A stretch of DNA of 64,000 nucleotides from Rhizophagus irregularis (Eukaryota > Glomeromycota > Glomeromycetes > Glomerales > Glomeraceae): positions 1,292,501-1,356,500 of the forward strand of contig NC_089444.1 of NCBI RefSeq assembly GCF_026210795.1, read 5' to 3'. A program made the position numbers and the translations under genes. This document shows positions 37,501-49,416 of this stretch, piece by piece. The stretch's first letter is position 1. The number at the start of each line of letters is the position of its first letter. Below the pieces are notes generated by a model. It searched no databases and was not told where the DNA came from. It saw only the letters and a list, made by a program, of their open reading frames with translations.

Positions 37501-38718
37501 GTTGATAATTTAATTCGAGACATAAGATCAGAAGCTGTTGAATATTTTGATGAAGTGAAAATATCTGAAGTATTTGAATGGATACCATATAATAATTTTG
37601 ATGATATAAGAGAAATAGGAAAAGGTGGATTTGCGTCAGTATATTCAGCGATATGGAAGGATGGTCCATTATTTCATAAAAGGAAGAAAGATAAATTATC
37701 AAGAGCACCAGATAAAAAAGTTGCATTAAAATGTTTATGTAATTCACAATTTCTCACTGATGAATTTTTAAACAAGGTATGGATTTATTTATTTATTTAT
37801 TTAAAAAAAAATAATAAACGGTATATCTTATTATTTGTATTTTAATAATGATTCATTTTTTATTAGGTTAAAAGATACGCAATTAATAGTGTTGATAATT
37901 CCGGTAAAATTCTTAAAGTTTATGGATTGACCCAAAATCCAAATACAAAAGAATATGTTTTAGTTCTTCAATATGCTGAAGGTAGAAATCTCAATTATTG
38001 GATAAATCATAATAGTAACCTTAAAAATTTTAATTGGTTAATAAAATTAAAAGTATTAGAAAATATTATTAGTGATCTTAAAGAAATTCATCAAAAACAA
38101 ATGATTCATTGTAATTTTCATACAGGAAATGTTTTGGTTAAGGGGGTTTATTGGGTTTTCTCAAATGATAATATAACTATATCAGATGTTGGATTATATG
38201 GTGATGCTGGTAATACGGATGAAACAAAAATTTATGGTGTCATGCCTTATGTAGCTCCTGAAGTATTAAGAGGAAAATCTCATATTCAACAATCAGATAT
38301 TTATAGTTTTGGTATGATTATGTATTTTATAGCAACTGGAAGACAACCTTTTGCCAATCGTGCTCATGATCATAACTTGGCGTTAGATATATGTAAAGGA
38401 GTTAGACCTGAATCAAATGAACCAGAAATACCAAAATGTTATATTGATTTAATGAAAAAATGTTGGATTTCAAATCCAATGAAAAGACCAAATGTTACCG
38501 AAATAGAAGAATTGATTAGATTATTTTATAATTCTTATAAAACAAAATCAGATGATGATGAAATTGATAATGAAATTGAAGATCAATTCACTGAAGCTGA
38601 AACTTATCGAAAATCGAATAAATTTATTCAATCAAATATTCATCATCAAGCTATTTATATGTCTAGATTATTAAATTCTCACGTAAAAGATCTCAATAAA
38701 CATTTAAATGATGAATAA
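34561..38718 (+). CDS. TKL-like kinase locus C: six N-lobe exons and a catalytic exon
   Basis: Exons: C1 34561-34950, C2 35041-35526, C3 35609-36070, C4 36148-36624, C5 36716-37204, C6 37291-37776, C7 37867-38718, all phase 0, no stops; full inclusion gives about 1,213 residues. C1 begins with Met and a CxxC ... WCxxC zinc-ribbon-like motif, a NWTS.NEKID linker, a Gly-loop region and LKCL lysine motif. C2-C6 repeat this module, each preceded by the kinase beta-4/beta-5 stretch (YGISQNPDTK..). C7 has the C-lobe: HCNFHTGN at the catalytic loop, ISDVGLYG at DFG, APEVL. The catalytic Asp position reads Asn, suggesting weak or no activity. C4 and C6 keep GKGGFA; C2 and C3 have damaged loops. Locus C is convergent with locus B. 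Whether transcripts include all N-lobe exons or choose one is open. Confidence 0.8.
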
Positions 38719-38813
38719 TTAAACTTGAAAGGTTTATATAGAATAGAGTAGAAAAATATTAATTCGTGAACTTTATATAGAATATATATATATGTGTATA
38801 TTTCTTTTTTTTT

Positions 38814-38891
38814 GTTCAACACTGATTATAGAGTAAAACATGTAAATTTTTTTTTTCTCATAAATAAAAAAAAATCAGTTTGTAATTGAAC
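38814..38891 (+). repeat. Conserved inverted-repeat element downstream of kinase C
   Basis: Begins GTTCAACACTGATTATAGAG and ends AATCAGTTTGTAATTGAAC, closely matching the element behind locus A. It lies 95 bp past the stop codon of C7. Confidence 0.65.
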
Positions 38892-39492
38892 GAAATACAA
38901 AAAAAAATTGTGAATTTGTTATTATTATTATTTTTTTAAATAAATTATGAATGTGCGAGTAACGTTCGTCATTGTCTTTTGATATTTTATTAAATTTTTT
39001 CGTCTTTCAATAATTTTATCTTATAATTTTGATACGATAGGATGATAAATATTGCATATTCACGAAGATTGTTAGGTTTCGTTAGTCGTGTAGCAAATGC
39101 ACGGAGCTTTTGCAAAAAATATGGTTCATATGGAAATAATTGTTAAAAGAACATTATCTGGATAATAATCGATACTTTTTTGCACACTCAGGTGTCGATT
39201 TGTGTCAGCAGATGACGGTTGACAACTGACATGCGTCGCCTGGCTACCATTTTTGCGGGCGACACTAGGGTTGTTGCATCAGAAGTAGATTTACATCTGA
39301 TGAGCGTCCACTTGAATTACAAAACTTTTTTTTTATTTAGTGAAATTATTATAAGAATACTTGTATATCACAATAAAATGCATCATATTATGAAAATATA
39401 AAACTTAATCGATTTATGTGAAATATTATATTGGATATTAGATTTTTTTTAATGTGATAAATAAATTATTTACCAATTGAATTTGTAAAATT

Positions 39493-39944
39493 TAATTCGC
39501 AATTCGTGAGAGATGGAAAGATTTCATTAATGATCGGCGGGCAATTTTATATATAAATTCAATTATTGCCCATAATCTGGAGCCGAAATGCAATTATTGG
39601 TATATTGGTACAGTTTTATTGTAATTTCATAAAAGTACCAAACAAATTCTTGACTTCCTCCTGACTGAGGATATCTTCAAAATTGCAAATTTTAAATGAG
39701 AGCTGAAACTTGCAAAATTAGACATTTTCGTTAAAATTTACTATTAAAATCGTCGGCTGAAGATTATGGGTAGTGCTGGCCAAATTAAATATTATGGCAA
39801 TTAAAATTATTATAATATGGGCTAGGGGCTGCTTTACTTAGTTACAAATAAAATATGTAATAAAAATTAATATGTAAAATGCCCCGCCGGTTATTAAGTA
39901 AAATTTGACGAAAATCCTTTCTATTTCTCGTGAATTGCGAATTA
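39493..39944. mobile_element. MITE with long terminal inverted repeats
   Basis: TAATTCGCAATTCGTGAGAG at the left pairs with the complement of CTCGTGAATTGCGAATTA at the right, and similarity continues inward for about 75 bp, including CGGCGGG near 39536 and CCCGCCGG near 39886. The 450-bp element is non-coding. The palindromic ends leave the target duplication (TA or TTA) ambiguous. Confidence 0.65.
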
Positions 39945-40560
39945 ATGCTTATTATAACAGAGCCCTTGAATACACTGATATAAACCTCGTGATAATTTAG
40001 TGTTGAAATTATGCGGTTCTTATTGTATGGATATGAAAAATTATCCGAAGTTTGGAGTACGAACCTTAACTAAAATTGTTTCCACAATCCACATACAAAT
40101 TTACATAAATTTTTTACATCCGCGTACAGATTTACTCCAGAATTAAGGGTTTGACGTACAAAACTCATCAATGTACTTTTTATTATTTAATCATAAGTTT
40201 AAATGCCGGCGAAAGTAATTTAAATTCATCCAAAGATGGAAGTTAGCATGACGAAATCAGAAATTTTTAAAGCTTGTACAGAGATTGAATTTCAAAAAGT
40301 TTGTTTACAGAAATGTAATTATTTATTAAAAAACAAAATGTTCAGTGTACGTAAACATCAGATCTGAAGTTTAACATACAGATTGATTTGTACGGAAGTG
40401 ACATTTGTCTGCGGAAGGCTCAATAATAAAACTATGGCGTATTCAGATGCCCCATTATAACTTAATTTTATGTGATAAGTGTGATAAGACGCGTTCACGT
40501 CAGCTGTCACCTGATGCAAATCGAAACCCGAAGACATTCCACAAAATAGGAAGAATAATA

Positions 40561-40823
40561 CCGTCTAGCACTTCATAAAGTATACCCTTTAAGCGTACTC
40601 CACTTTAAAAGACCCGGGTATTTTATTAGATACAAAAATTTTATCATTTGTTAATACACCCTCCCCTTAATTCTGGTAATTTAAGCTTAGTTCTGGTCAA
40701 AATTACAATGCGGAATCCCCTCATATAATACCCGGTATCTCACAAAGTACCCACGGGTATTATTCAATTTTTAAACCAGATAAATTGTAAAAGATCCGGG
40801 GTACTTTATGCAGTGCTGGACGG
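40561..40823. mobile_element. TA-flanked MITE (CCGTC ends)
   Basis: CCGTCTAGCACTTCATAAAG at the left matches the complement of CTTTATGCAGTGCTGGACGG at the right with two differences. TA lies on both sides (40559-40560, 40824-40825), as in Tc1/mariner-type elements. Internal sequence is non-coding and contains ACCCGGGTATT-like patches. Confidence 0.75.
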
Positions 40824-41290
40824 TATTTTAAATTACTTAATCAAACATTTATTTTGGTCATCATTGTTTAAGCATTGCGGCAAAAACCCTGGGAATTAAA
40901 ATTGACTTATAGAAAGAAACATGTGATATCAATTAAGCAGTTTCCCTAAGAAATGTCAAATAATGATGCGCCTTTAACACTGGAAAAATAGGTTAGATAG
41001 TGGGAAAATTGGTTAGACGCAAGATTCCATACACTACATGTTAATACGCTGATAGTGTGAAATCCTACGCAATTATTTACTTGGAATGAAAGTCAAAGCT
41101 GGCATTTAATTAGCTCATACTGTATTATGCTTACACAAGTGTTGAAAAATTTTTTAATTTATATAAAAATTTGATTACTTATCATTAGGATTAAAAGATT
41201 GTCTTTCCTAAATTCATATTTATTGATAAGACTCGTTCTACACTAATTTATTTACTAATATAATAAGTTAATTTTATATGTTAATGGTTT

Positions 41291-41349
41291 GTTCAATTAC
41301 AAACTGATTTTATTTAAAAAGCTTACATCACTTTTAATCAGTGTTGAAC
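41291..41349 (-). repeat. Conserved inverted-repeat element downstream of kinase B
   Basis: On the minus strand it begins GTTCAACACTGATTA and ends AATCAGTTTGTAATTGAAC, with a shorter spacer than the copies behind A and C. It lies about 170 bp beyond the predicted stop of locus B. Confidence 0.6.
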
Positions 41350-41516
41350 AAAAACTAAATAAACTGAGGAAAAAAAAAGAAATAGATATACATATAATTT
41401 CTATATACTAAATGTTCATTATTATTGTTTCCAACAGATATAATAGTTATTGAATTATTTTTACCTTTAGTTCAAAAATCGAACAAATTTTTATATTATA
41501 AAGGACCTTTATTTCG

Positions 41517-44500
41517 TCAATTCTCATCAATCTTGCATTTTTCTAAATATTAAACCAAATTTAATATTTTATATATAAAAAAAGCATAAAGAAATAATTA
41601 CCTAAACTTTCGCTCATATTATTATAATTATCATCATTATCTTCATTGTTATAAGTTGTGATTTTTGAACTCAATTCACTATCATCAATATATTTTGGAA
41701 GGTCTTTCGTAAAAGGGTTAAGTAACCGAGAAGTGTAAATAGCTTGGGAATGAGTAGCTGATAGGCTATTTTCAAAAGATAAAAGATTTTTTTTTCTATA
41801 TTCTTCTGCCTCTTTAAATTTTGTTTCAATTACATACTTATATGAATTAATCAATTTTTCCAACTCAATAGCATTTGGTCTATTATCTGGATTTGAATCC
41901 CAACATCTTTTCATTAAGCCAATATAACATTTTGGTGCTTCTGGCTCATTTATTTCAGGTCTAATTCCATTACATATATCTAATGCTAGTTGATGATCAT
42001 GCGCACAATTATCAAAAGGTTGTCTTCCAGTTGCTGTGAAATACATGATCATACCAAAGCTATATATATCTGCTGCTTGAGTATAAGGCTTTCCTCTTAA
42101 AACTTCAGGAGCTACATAAGGCATAACTCCATAAATTTTTGTTTCGTCTATGTTACCAATTTCTCCACATAATCCCATATCTGAAATATATGTTTTATTA
42201 CGTAATGTATTATATAATATATTTCCTGTATGGAAATCACAATGAACCATATGTTTCTGATGTATTTCTTTAAGACCTTTAATGATATCAGATAATGTTT
42301 GTATTTTATATTTCCATTTAAAAATTTTATAATTTTTTTTTATCCAATAATTATTAATATTTCCACCGGTTGCATATTCAAAGACCATAATATAATTGTT
42401 TGTACTTGGATCTTGAGTCATTCCATATACTCTAAGTATATTACTTGATTTACTTGTATCTCTTGAATAATACTGAACCTATTAAAGTATAACATTTTAA
42501 TGATTTATTAAAAAAAGTTCAATTAAATAAATCAAAGAAATTCCATACCTCTTTTAGACATTCATTAGTGATATTTTGGGAGTTATTTAAACTTTTTAAA
42601 GCAACTAATTTATCTGAATTTTCTTTTTTATTCTGATTATAGTATTTTGGACCATTCACCCATATTGCTGAATATACAGTAGAAAAACCGCCTTTATCTA
42701 TTTCATTTACTCTTTTAAACTGATTATATGGTATCCATTCAAATAATATGCTTTTGTGATTATTAATATTTAATTGCATTTCTTGGATTAAACTATCAAC
42801 ATTCATATTTCCACTCCAATTTGTAAATTTTTTTTTCAAATCATTTATTTCACATGACTTACACCATTTATACTCTTCGATATTTGGATATTTTTTATTA
42901 CATTTTACACAATAAAATTCAAAATATGTATGATCTAAAACCATAATATAATCTTTTGTAACCGAATTTTGTGATATTCCATATATTTTAAGTGTATTAT
43001 TTGATTTGTTTGTATGGCAATTTTCTTTTAAATAATTTCGAATCTATTAAAAAATATAACATTTAAAGTATTATTTTATAAAAAAAAGGTAAACTAACAA
43101 ATAATAAAGTAATTCAATACCTTTTTCAGGAATTCATCAGTAATATATTTCGAATTACTTAAACTAATTAAAGCAACTAATTTATTCAGATTTCTTTCAT
43201 TATTATTATAAAATATTGGGCCGTTCTCCCATACTGCTGAATATACAATAGCAAGATCACTTTTGCTTACTTCTTTAATGTTTTTAAAGTGATTATATGA
43301 TATCCATTCAAATAGTATACTTTTGTAATCACAATCTTTTAACTGCATTTCTTGAATAAAATCATCGATATTTTCATCTCCACTAGTCCAATTTGTAAAA
43401 CTTTTTTTCAAATCATTTATTTGGCATGATTTACACCATCTATACTCAGTATTAGTATATTTTTTATTACATTTCACGCAATAATATTCAAAATACGTAG
43501 AATCCAAAACCATCATATAATCTTCTGTAACTGAATTTTGAGATATTCCATATATTTGAAGTGTATTTGTATTGTAATTTTCTTTTGAACAATTTTTAAT
43601 CTATTAAAGCACATAAAATACAAATATCATTTATTAAAAAAAAGTAAATCAAATAAGTCAAAGAAATCTCATACCTCTTTTATTAGATATTCATCAGTAA
43701 TATTTTTTGAATTACTTAAACCTATCAAAGCAACTAATTTATTTAAATTTTTTCTTTCATTCTGATTATAAAGTATTGGACCATCCATCCATATTGCTGA
43801 ATACACAGTTGCAAAATCACCCTTGCCTGTTTCTTTGACATCTTTAAATTGATTATATGGTATCCATTCAAATAATGTGTCTTTATGGCTATAAACTTTT
43901 AACTGCATTTCTTGAATATAATTATCAATTCTTTCATTCCCACTAATCCAAATTGCAAAATTTTCTCTTAGATAATTTATTTGACATCTTCTACACCATT
44001 TATGCTGTATAAATGTATCTATTTTATCACATTTTAAACAACATTTTTCCAAATATTGCAAATATTTATTATTAAGAATCAATGTAAAGTCTTTTGTATA
44101 TGGATTTTGAGATATTCCGTACATTAATCTATCGTATGTTATTGGATATTTAATTGCCTATTAAATTATGGAAAAAATCACTCAAATTTGTTTTTAGAAA
44201 TGAGTATTTAAATCAATTTATTAAAGAATTCATACCTTATATACCTCATTTAAAAATTCAATAGTAATATTATTATAAGAGGTAGGCAAACATTTCAAAA
44301 CAATATTTTCATGCTGATGCCTTGCGTATTCATTTTTCCAACTAGCCCAATATAATGGTCCATTCTTCCAACTTGCTGAATATATTGTAGCGAAATCACA
44401 TTTGTCTATTTCTTTAATATCATAAAATTGATTATATGGTATCCATTCAAGTATTACATCCTCATAATTATTAATAATTAATTGCATTTCTTGAATGAAA

Positions 44501-46928
44501 TTATCAATTTTATCATTTTTACTGGTCCAGTTTGCAAAATTTTCTTTAAAGTTATTTATTTGACATTGTTTACACCACTTTCTATCTCTGTTTGTATATA
44601 ATTCATCACATTTCATACAGTAATGTTCTAAATAATCAATATCTATTAAAACTACGATGTAATCTTTAGTGTCTGGATTTTGAGAAATTCCATATGTTTT
44701 ATCTCCATATTTATATATATGTCTCTCCAAATGGTTATCCCCCTAATAAAATATGAAAAAGAAATCCACTTAAATTTTGGTTTTTAGATATACTAAGTAT
44801 TAAATCAACTCATGAAGAAATTTCATACCTTACTTATCTCCTTCAAAAACCCGTCAATATTATTATGTGAATTTCGTAGACATTTTAACCAAACTTTTTT
44901 ATAATTTGAATTCCTTGTATATGTTTTACCATGCCAATTTCCATACCAATTTAATGGACCATACTCCCATAATGCTGAATATACTATAGTAATCTCATTT
45001 CTTCCCACTTCATTAATATTATTAAAGTGATTGTATGGTACCCATTCAAATATTATGCTTTTGTAATCAATAATATTTAGTTGCATTTCTTGAATATATT
45101 TATCAATTATATCATTTCCACTGGTCCAGCATGCAAAATTTTCTTTAAAGTAATTTATTTGACATGGTTTACACCATTTTTCATAATGGTGTGAATATGA
45201 TCTGTAACATTTTTTACAACCATACCAATCATTTAAGACCATGATATACTCTTTTGTGTTTTGATTTTGGGATATTCCATATACATTTACCAAATATTTA
45301 CTTGACTATTAAATTATAAAAAGACTTAATTATTTTATTAAAAGAATAAGTAATCAAAACAAAATAATTTCATAGAGAATTTCTTACCTCATATATTTCA
45401 TTCATTTCATTTAAAAATCCATCAATAATATTATCATGTAAGTTATGTAAACATTGTAAAATAACCTTTTTATCTGGTGAATCTCTTATGTATTTCTTAT
45501 TATCTTCATTCCAGTATAATGGACCATTCTCCCATGATGCTAGATATACTGTAGTAATATCATATTTACTTACTTCTTCAATATTATAAAAATGATTGTA
45601 AGGTATCCATTCAAATATTACGTTATCGTAACAATCAATCTTTAATTGTCTTCTTTGAGTAAAATTATCAATTTTATCACTTTTACTGGTCCAGTTTGCA
45701 AAATTTTCTTTAAAGTTATTTATTTGACATTGTTTACACCACTTTCTATTTCTTTTTGTATATACTTTATCACATTTCATGCAGTAACATTCAAAATATT
45801 CAATATCTAAAACCATGATGTAATCTTTTGTATCTGGATTTTGAGATATTCCATATACTGAATATTCACTTAACTATTAAATTACAAAAAGACTTAATCG
45901 ATTATTTTATTAAAGAATAAGTAATCAAAACAAAGTAATTCATGGAGAATTTGTTACCTTATAATATATTTCATTTATTTCATTTAAAAATCCATCAATA
46001 ATATTATCATATAAGTTATGTAAAAATTTTAAAATAACCTTTTTATCTGGTGAAGTTCTTATGTATTTCTTATTATCTTCATCCCAGTATAATGGACCAT
46101 TTGCCCATAATGCGAAATATGCTGTAGAAAAATCATATTTACCTACTTCTTTAATATTACAAAAATGATTGTAAGGTATCCATTCAAATATTATATCATC
46201 GTAATAATCAATTTTTAATTGTCTTCCTTGAATAAAATTATCAATTTTATCATTTTTACTGGTCGAGTTTGCAAAATTTTCTTTAAAGTTATTTATTTGA
46301 CATTGTTTACACCATTTTCTATTTCTTTCTGTATATACTTTATCACATTTCATACAGTGGCGTTCAAAATATTCAATATCTAAAACCATGATGTAATCTT
46401 TTGTATCTGGATTTTGAGATATTCCACATACTGTATATTCACTTAACTGTTAAATTATAAAAAGACTTAATTATTTTATTAAAGAATAAGTAATCAAAGC
46501 AAAGTAATTCATGGAGAATTTGTTACCTTATAATATATTTCATTTATTTCATCATCAATAATATTATCATGTAAGTTATGTAAACATTTTAAAATAACTT
46601 TTTTATCTGGTGATTTTCTTATGTATTTCTTATTATCTTTATTCCAGTATAATGGACCATTCTTCCATGATACTAAATATACTGTAGAAGCATCATGTCT
46701 ACCTACTTCTTCAATATTATAAAAGTGATTGTAAGGTATCCATTCAAAAATTATATCACGGGGAATTCTTAATTGTCTTCCTTGAATAAATTTATCAATT
46801 TTTTCATTTCCACTGGTCCAGTTTATAAAGTTTTCTTTAAAAGATTTTATTTGACATCTTATACACCATGATCTCATATAAGAAAATAAATAATTATCAC
46901 ATTTTTCACATCGCTCATAGTTACTCAT
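41517..46928 (-). CDS. TKL-like kinase locus B: eight N-lobe exons and a catalytic exon
   Basis: Minus-strand exons: B1 46928-46527, B2 46446-45958, B3 45873-45388, B4 45305-44829, B5 44742-44236, B6 44157-43675, B7 43600-43121, B8 43043-42549, B9 42478-41602, B10 41542-41517. B1-B8 are each a multiple of three and phase 0; the total is about 1,573 residues with no stops. Each N-lobe exon has a CxxC ... WCxxC pair, a NWTS linker, FEWIPYN, a Gly-loop region and a beta-3 motif. The usual Lys is Gln in B3 and Ile in B6 and B7. B8, next to the catalytic exon, has DKGGFS and LKSL. B9 has HCDFHTGN, ISDMGLC, APEVLRG, so an Asp remains in the catalytic loop. B10 adds an eight-codon tail and its intron is less certain. 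Regulatory or decoy N-lobes, or exon choice, are both possible. Confidence 0.8.
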
Positions 46929-47644
46929 TATAAGTCAACGTTTAAAAAATGTTGAATACAATGCAAAGAATTAAAATGCAAATTCAAAATCAAAGAAAAA
47001 AATTATTTAGTTTTTCAAAAAGAGTGAAACAGTTTATAGTAAAAAGTATTTTTCAAGAAAAAAAAAAGTTCGGTAAATAAATACCCTGGGATCCCTGGGA
47101 TCAATGATTATGATTATCAGATTCCGATAAGTAAATTAATTTCTATTTTTGTCAATAAATCAATAATTTTGGTATAAATTAAATTGTCTATCTAATACAA
47201 TTTTAGTAATTTTAGTAAAATTTTCATTTATTATTTTTTTTTTTTCCCACGAATAAATAGTAAATATGTATAATCATTAGGTCATATGACGCAAGCGATC
47301 AATTTTTTAATAATTAAAAAAGGTAAAAATAAACAAATAAATAGTCTTTATGCATACTTTATATCTGTCTTGTGCCACATAAAAACATAAATTTCATGCG
47401 ATTTGACCTTTTTTGGCGCCAGCAACAAAGCAAAGTGTAACATTTAACTGCGACACAGAACGAAAATTTTAAAATTTTAGTAATCAGGTTATTAATATAA
47501 AGATAATTTGGTTTTCTAAAAATAACATTACATGAAAAATTTTATTATATCAAATAGAAATTCAAAATTCAATTTTATGAAAAATGGAAAATATATTTTT
47601 GGTTAGCGGATGAATATTGAATATTTAATATATTATACTTTTCA

Positions 47645-47891
47645 GCATGGTTAAAAATCCTAAAATCTATAAATAAACATAATAAATTAGCCAATCCCTA
47701 TAAAAAAATTTCTGGGTAAAAATTCCGATAAATGATCATAAGATCATTTTTCTAGTTTTCATTCCAAAAAAAACTCCGATATGCGATCAATTTTCAAAAA
47801 AAATTTTTATAAGGAATAGTAATTATGATATTTGTTTATAAAAAAAGAGCATAATTTCTATTGGCTAGTTATTTAGGATTTTTAACAATGC
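47645..47891. mobile_element. MULE-like MITE, 11-bp target duplication
   Basis: Ends GCATGGTTAAAAATCC and GGATTTTTAACAATGC are inverted repeats with one mismatch. TATACTTTTCA lies on both sides exactly (47634-47644, 47892-47902). The inner part at 47696-47814 matches the small repeat at 9863-9970 (CCCTATAAAAAA end, TCCGATAAATGATCAT core), so one element may be nested in the other. Non-coding. Confidence 0.75.
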
Positions 47892-49281
47892 TATACTTTT
47901 CACATCCTCAGATGCTAATTTTATAAGTAAACTTATGCACTATAACAGTATAACTATACCACATTTATAAATATATGAAATAAGTAAATAACTTTAATAC
48001 GATCTACATCTGACACAAATCATCACCAGAGGTACAAATTTATAAATAAGTCATAAATCGTTCCTTTGATTTTGACGTTACGCAATCTCAGCCCTGAAGC
48101 GACGTGTGCAAATCTATTCCAGTTGAGTAGAATGGCAATAAATAATTTCTTGAAATACCATACAGGGAAAAAATTATTACAAAAAAAATTTAGTCGATTT
48201 ATAAAAGATGATCGTACGGCAGGAAAAAAAATTTAACTATTATGATTGGAAAAATCGATATCACGTGATCAAAAAAAAATGACCCAGAAACTAACTATTT
48301 TATATTTAGCCTTACCGATATCCTTAAGAATTTTTTCTCTTTTATTTAATTTTGAAATGTCTTCAACTTTAATAATATAGTAATCAATGTGCAATACAAT
48401 TATAATCTATTAAAATTTAAATTATTCGATAAGAATTCTCATAGGTTTCCTCGGAAATTTTGAAGATATGGAAAAACTAGCTTCCCCAAGTTTCAGAATT
48501 GACCTGACGAATCTCAGAACTGATTTTTCATTAATTGTCAAGCACAGCAGTACATATATTTGTAATATTTATTGACTAAAATATGCCTAATTTTTATATT
48601 TAAAATATAAGAAAATTAATTTGTAGGTGACATAGTATTATATGATTAAGTTATATAATGAACGTTAATTTCTTTCTTCTCTCTCCTTCCTTGCAATCTC
48701 TTACAACAATTTTTAATATATTGAAATGTTTAAGAGCGTAAACCTGAATGTCGGAGCAAACGTAGATCATAAGCAAACACATGTACAGGGCGCGGAATTA
48801 TTAAACTATGTTTCACTGCAGTTCGGTTCTTGCACTCCATGCGCTTTACTGCAGTGCAAACAATGATTTTTAAGAGTTATCGTAATAGTAATATCTGATA
48901 TGCTACTTTAAAGGCTTATTATTATAAAAACGTTTCATTTTTCAAATACAAAGTATAAATGTTATACTTTCATTTGATTAGTTACGGAAAATGTACCTGA
49001 AAAATTTATTGTTAAGTTTTGTCATTGTATAGATGCAACCCTGTGTATAGTAGTATGAGTTTTCTGCTTCCGTTTGGATAATCCCTTTTTATAGCGCAAA
49101 TTGTTATATTATTAATAAATAATTTCGTAATAATTTATTAATGCATCAGAAATATCTAGGTTTCGATTACACCGCGTCTTGACTATTACACATTTATTTA
49201 TATATAAAAAATTGAAATTTCCATATACAAGCTTTATTATTTTTGAATTATATGTAATAATATAAAGAAAAAATCAATATA

Positions 49282-49416
49282 CCGTATTTTGCTGTTAGTA
49301 AGCATCTCCCCAAAGATAAGCACCCTGGTCAGAATTATGGCTATTTTGGCCAGAATTATGAGGATCTTGGCCGGCATTAAGTGCAAAAGGGGGGGCTTAT
49401 ATACCGCAAAATACGG
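49282..49416. mobile_element. TA-flanked MITE (CCGTATTTTGC ends)
   Basis: CCGTATTTTGC at the left and GCAAAATACGG at the right, with further AAGC/GCTT pairing inside, flanked by TA (49280-49281, 49417-49418). Contains GGCCAGAATTA and GGCCGGCATTA shared with the intron insert at 30315-30402. The plus-strand frame across it is not a gene. Confidence 0.7.

Larger units (their letters stand above)
38719..41516. other. Spacer between convergent kinase loci C and B
   Basis: 2.8 kb with no supported gene. It holds inverted-repeat elements at 38814-38891 and 41291-41349 (one behind each kinase gene) and two MITEs (39493-39944, 40561-40823). The rest is AT-rich. A 60-codon frame at 39219 is not convincing. 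Confidence 0.6.

Noticed and set aside
39190-40535. CGATTTG..TCAG words near 39196 and, inverted, near 40512, as ends of a 1.3-kb element
   Set aside because: Similarity is patchy and no target duplication was found; two separate MITE-like elements explain the interval better (the second starts at 40561).
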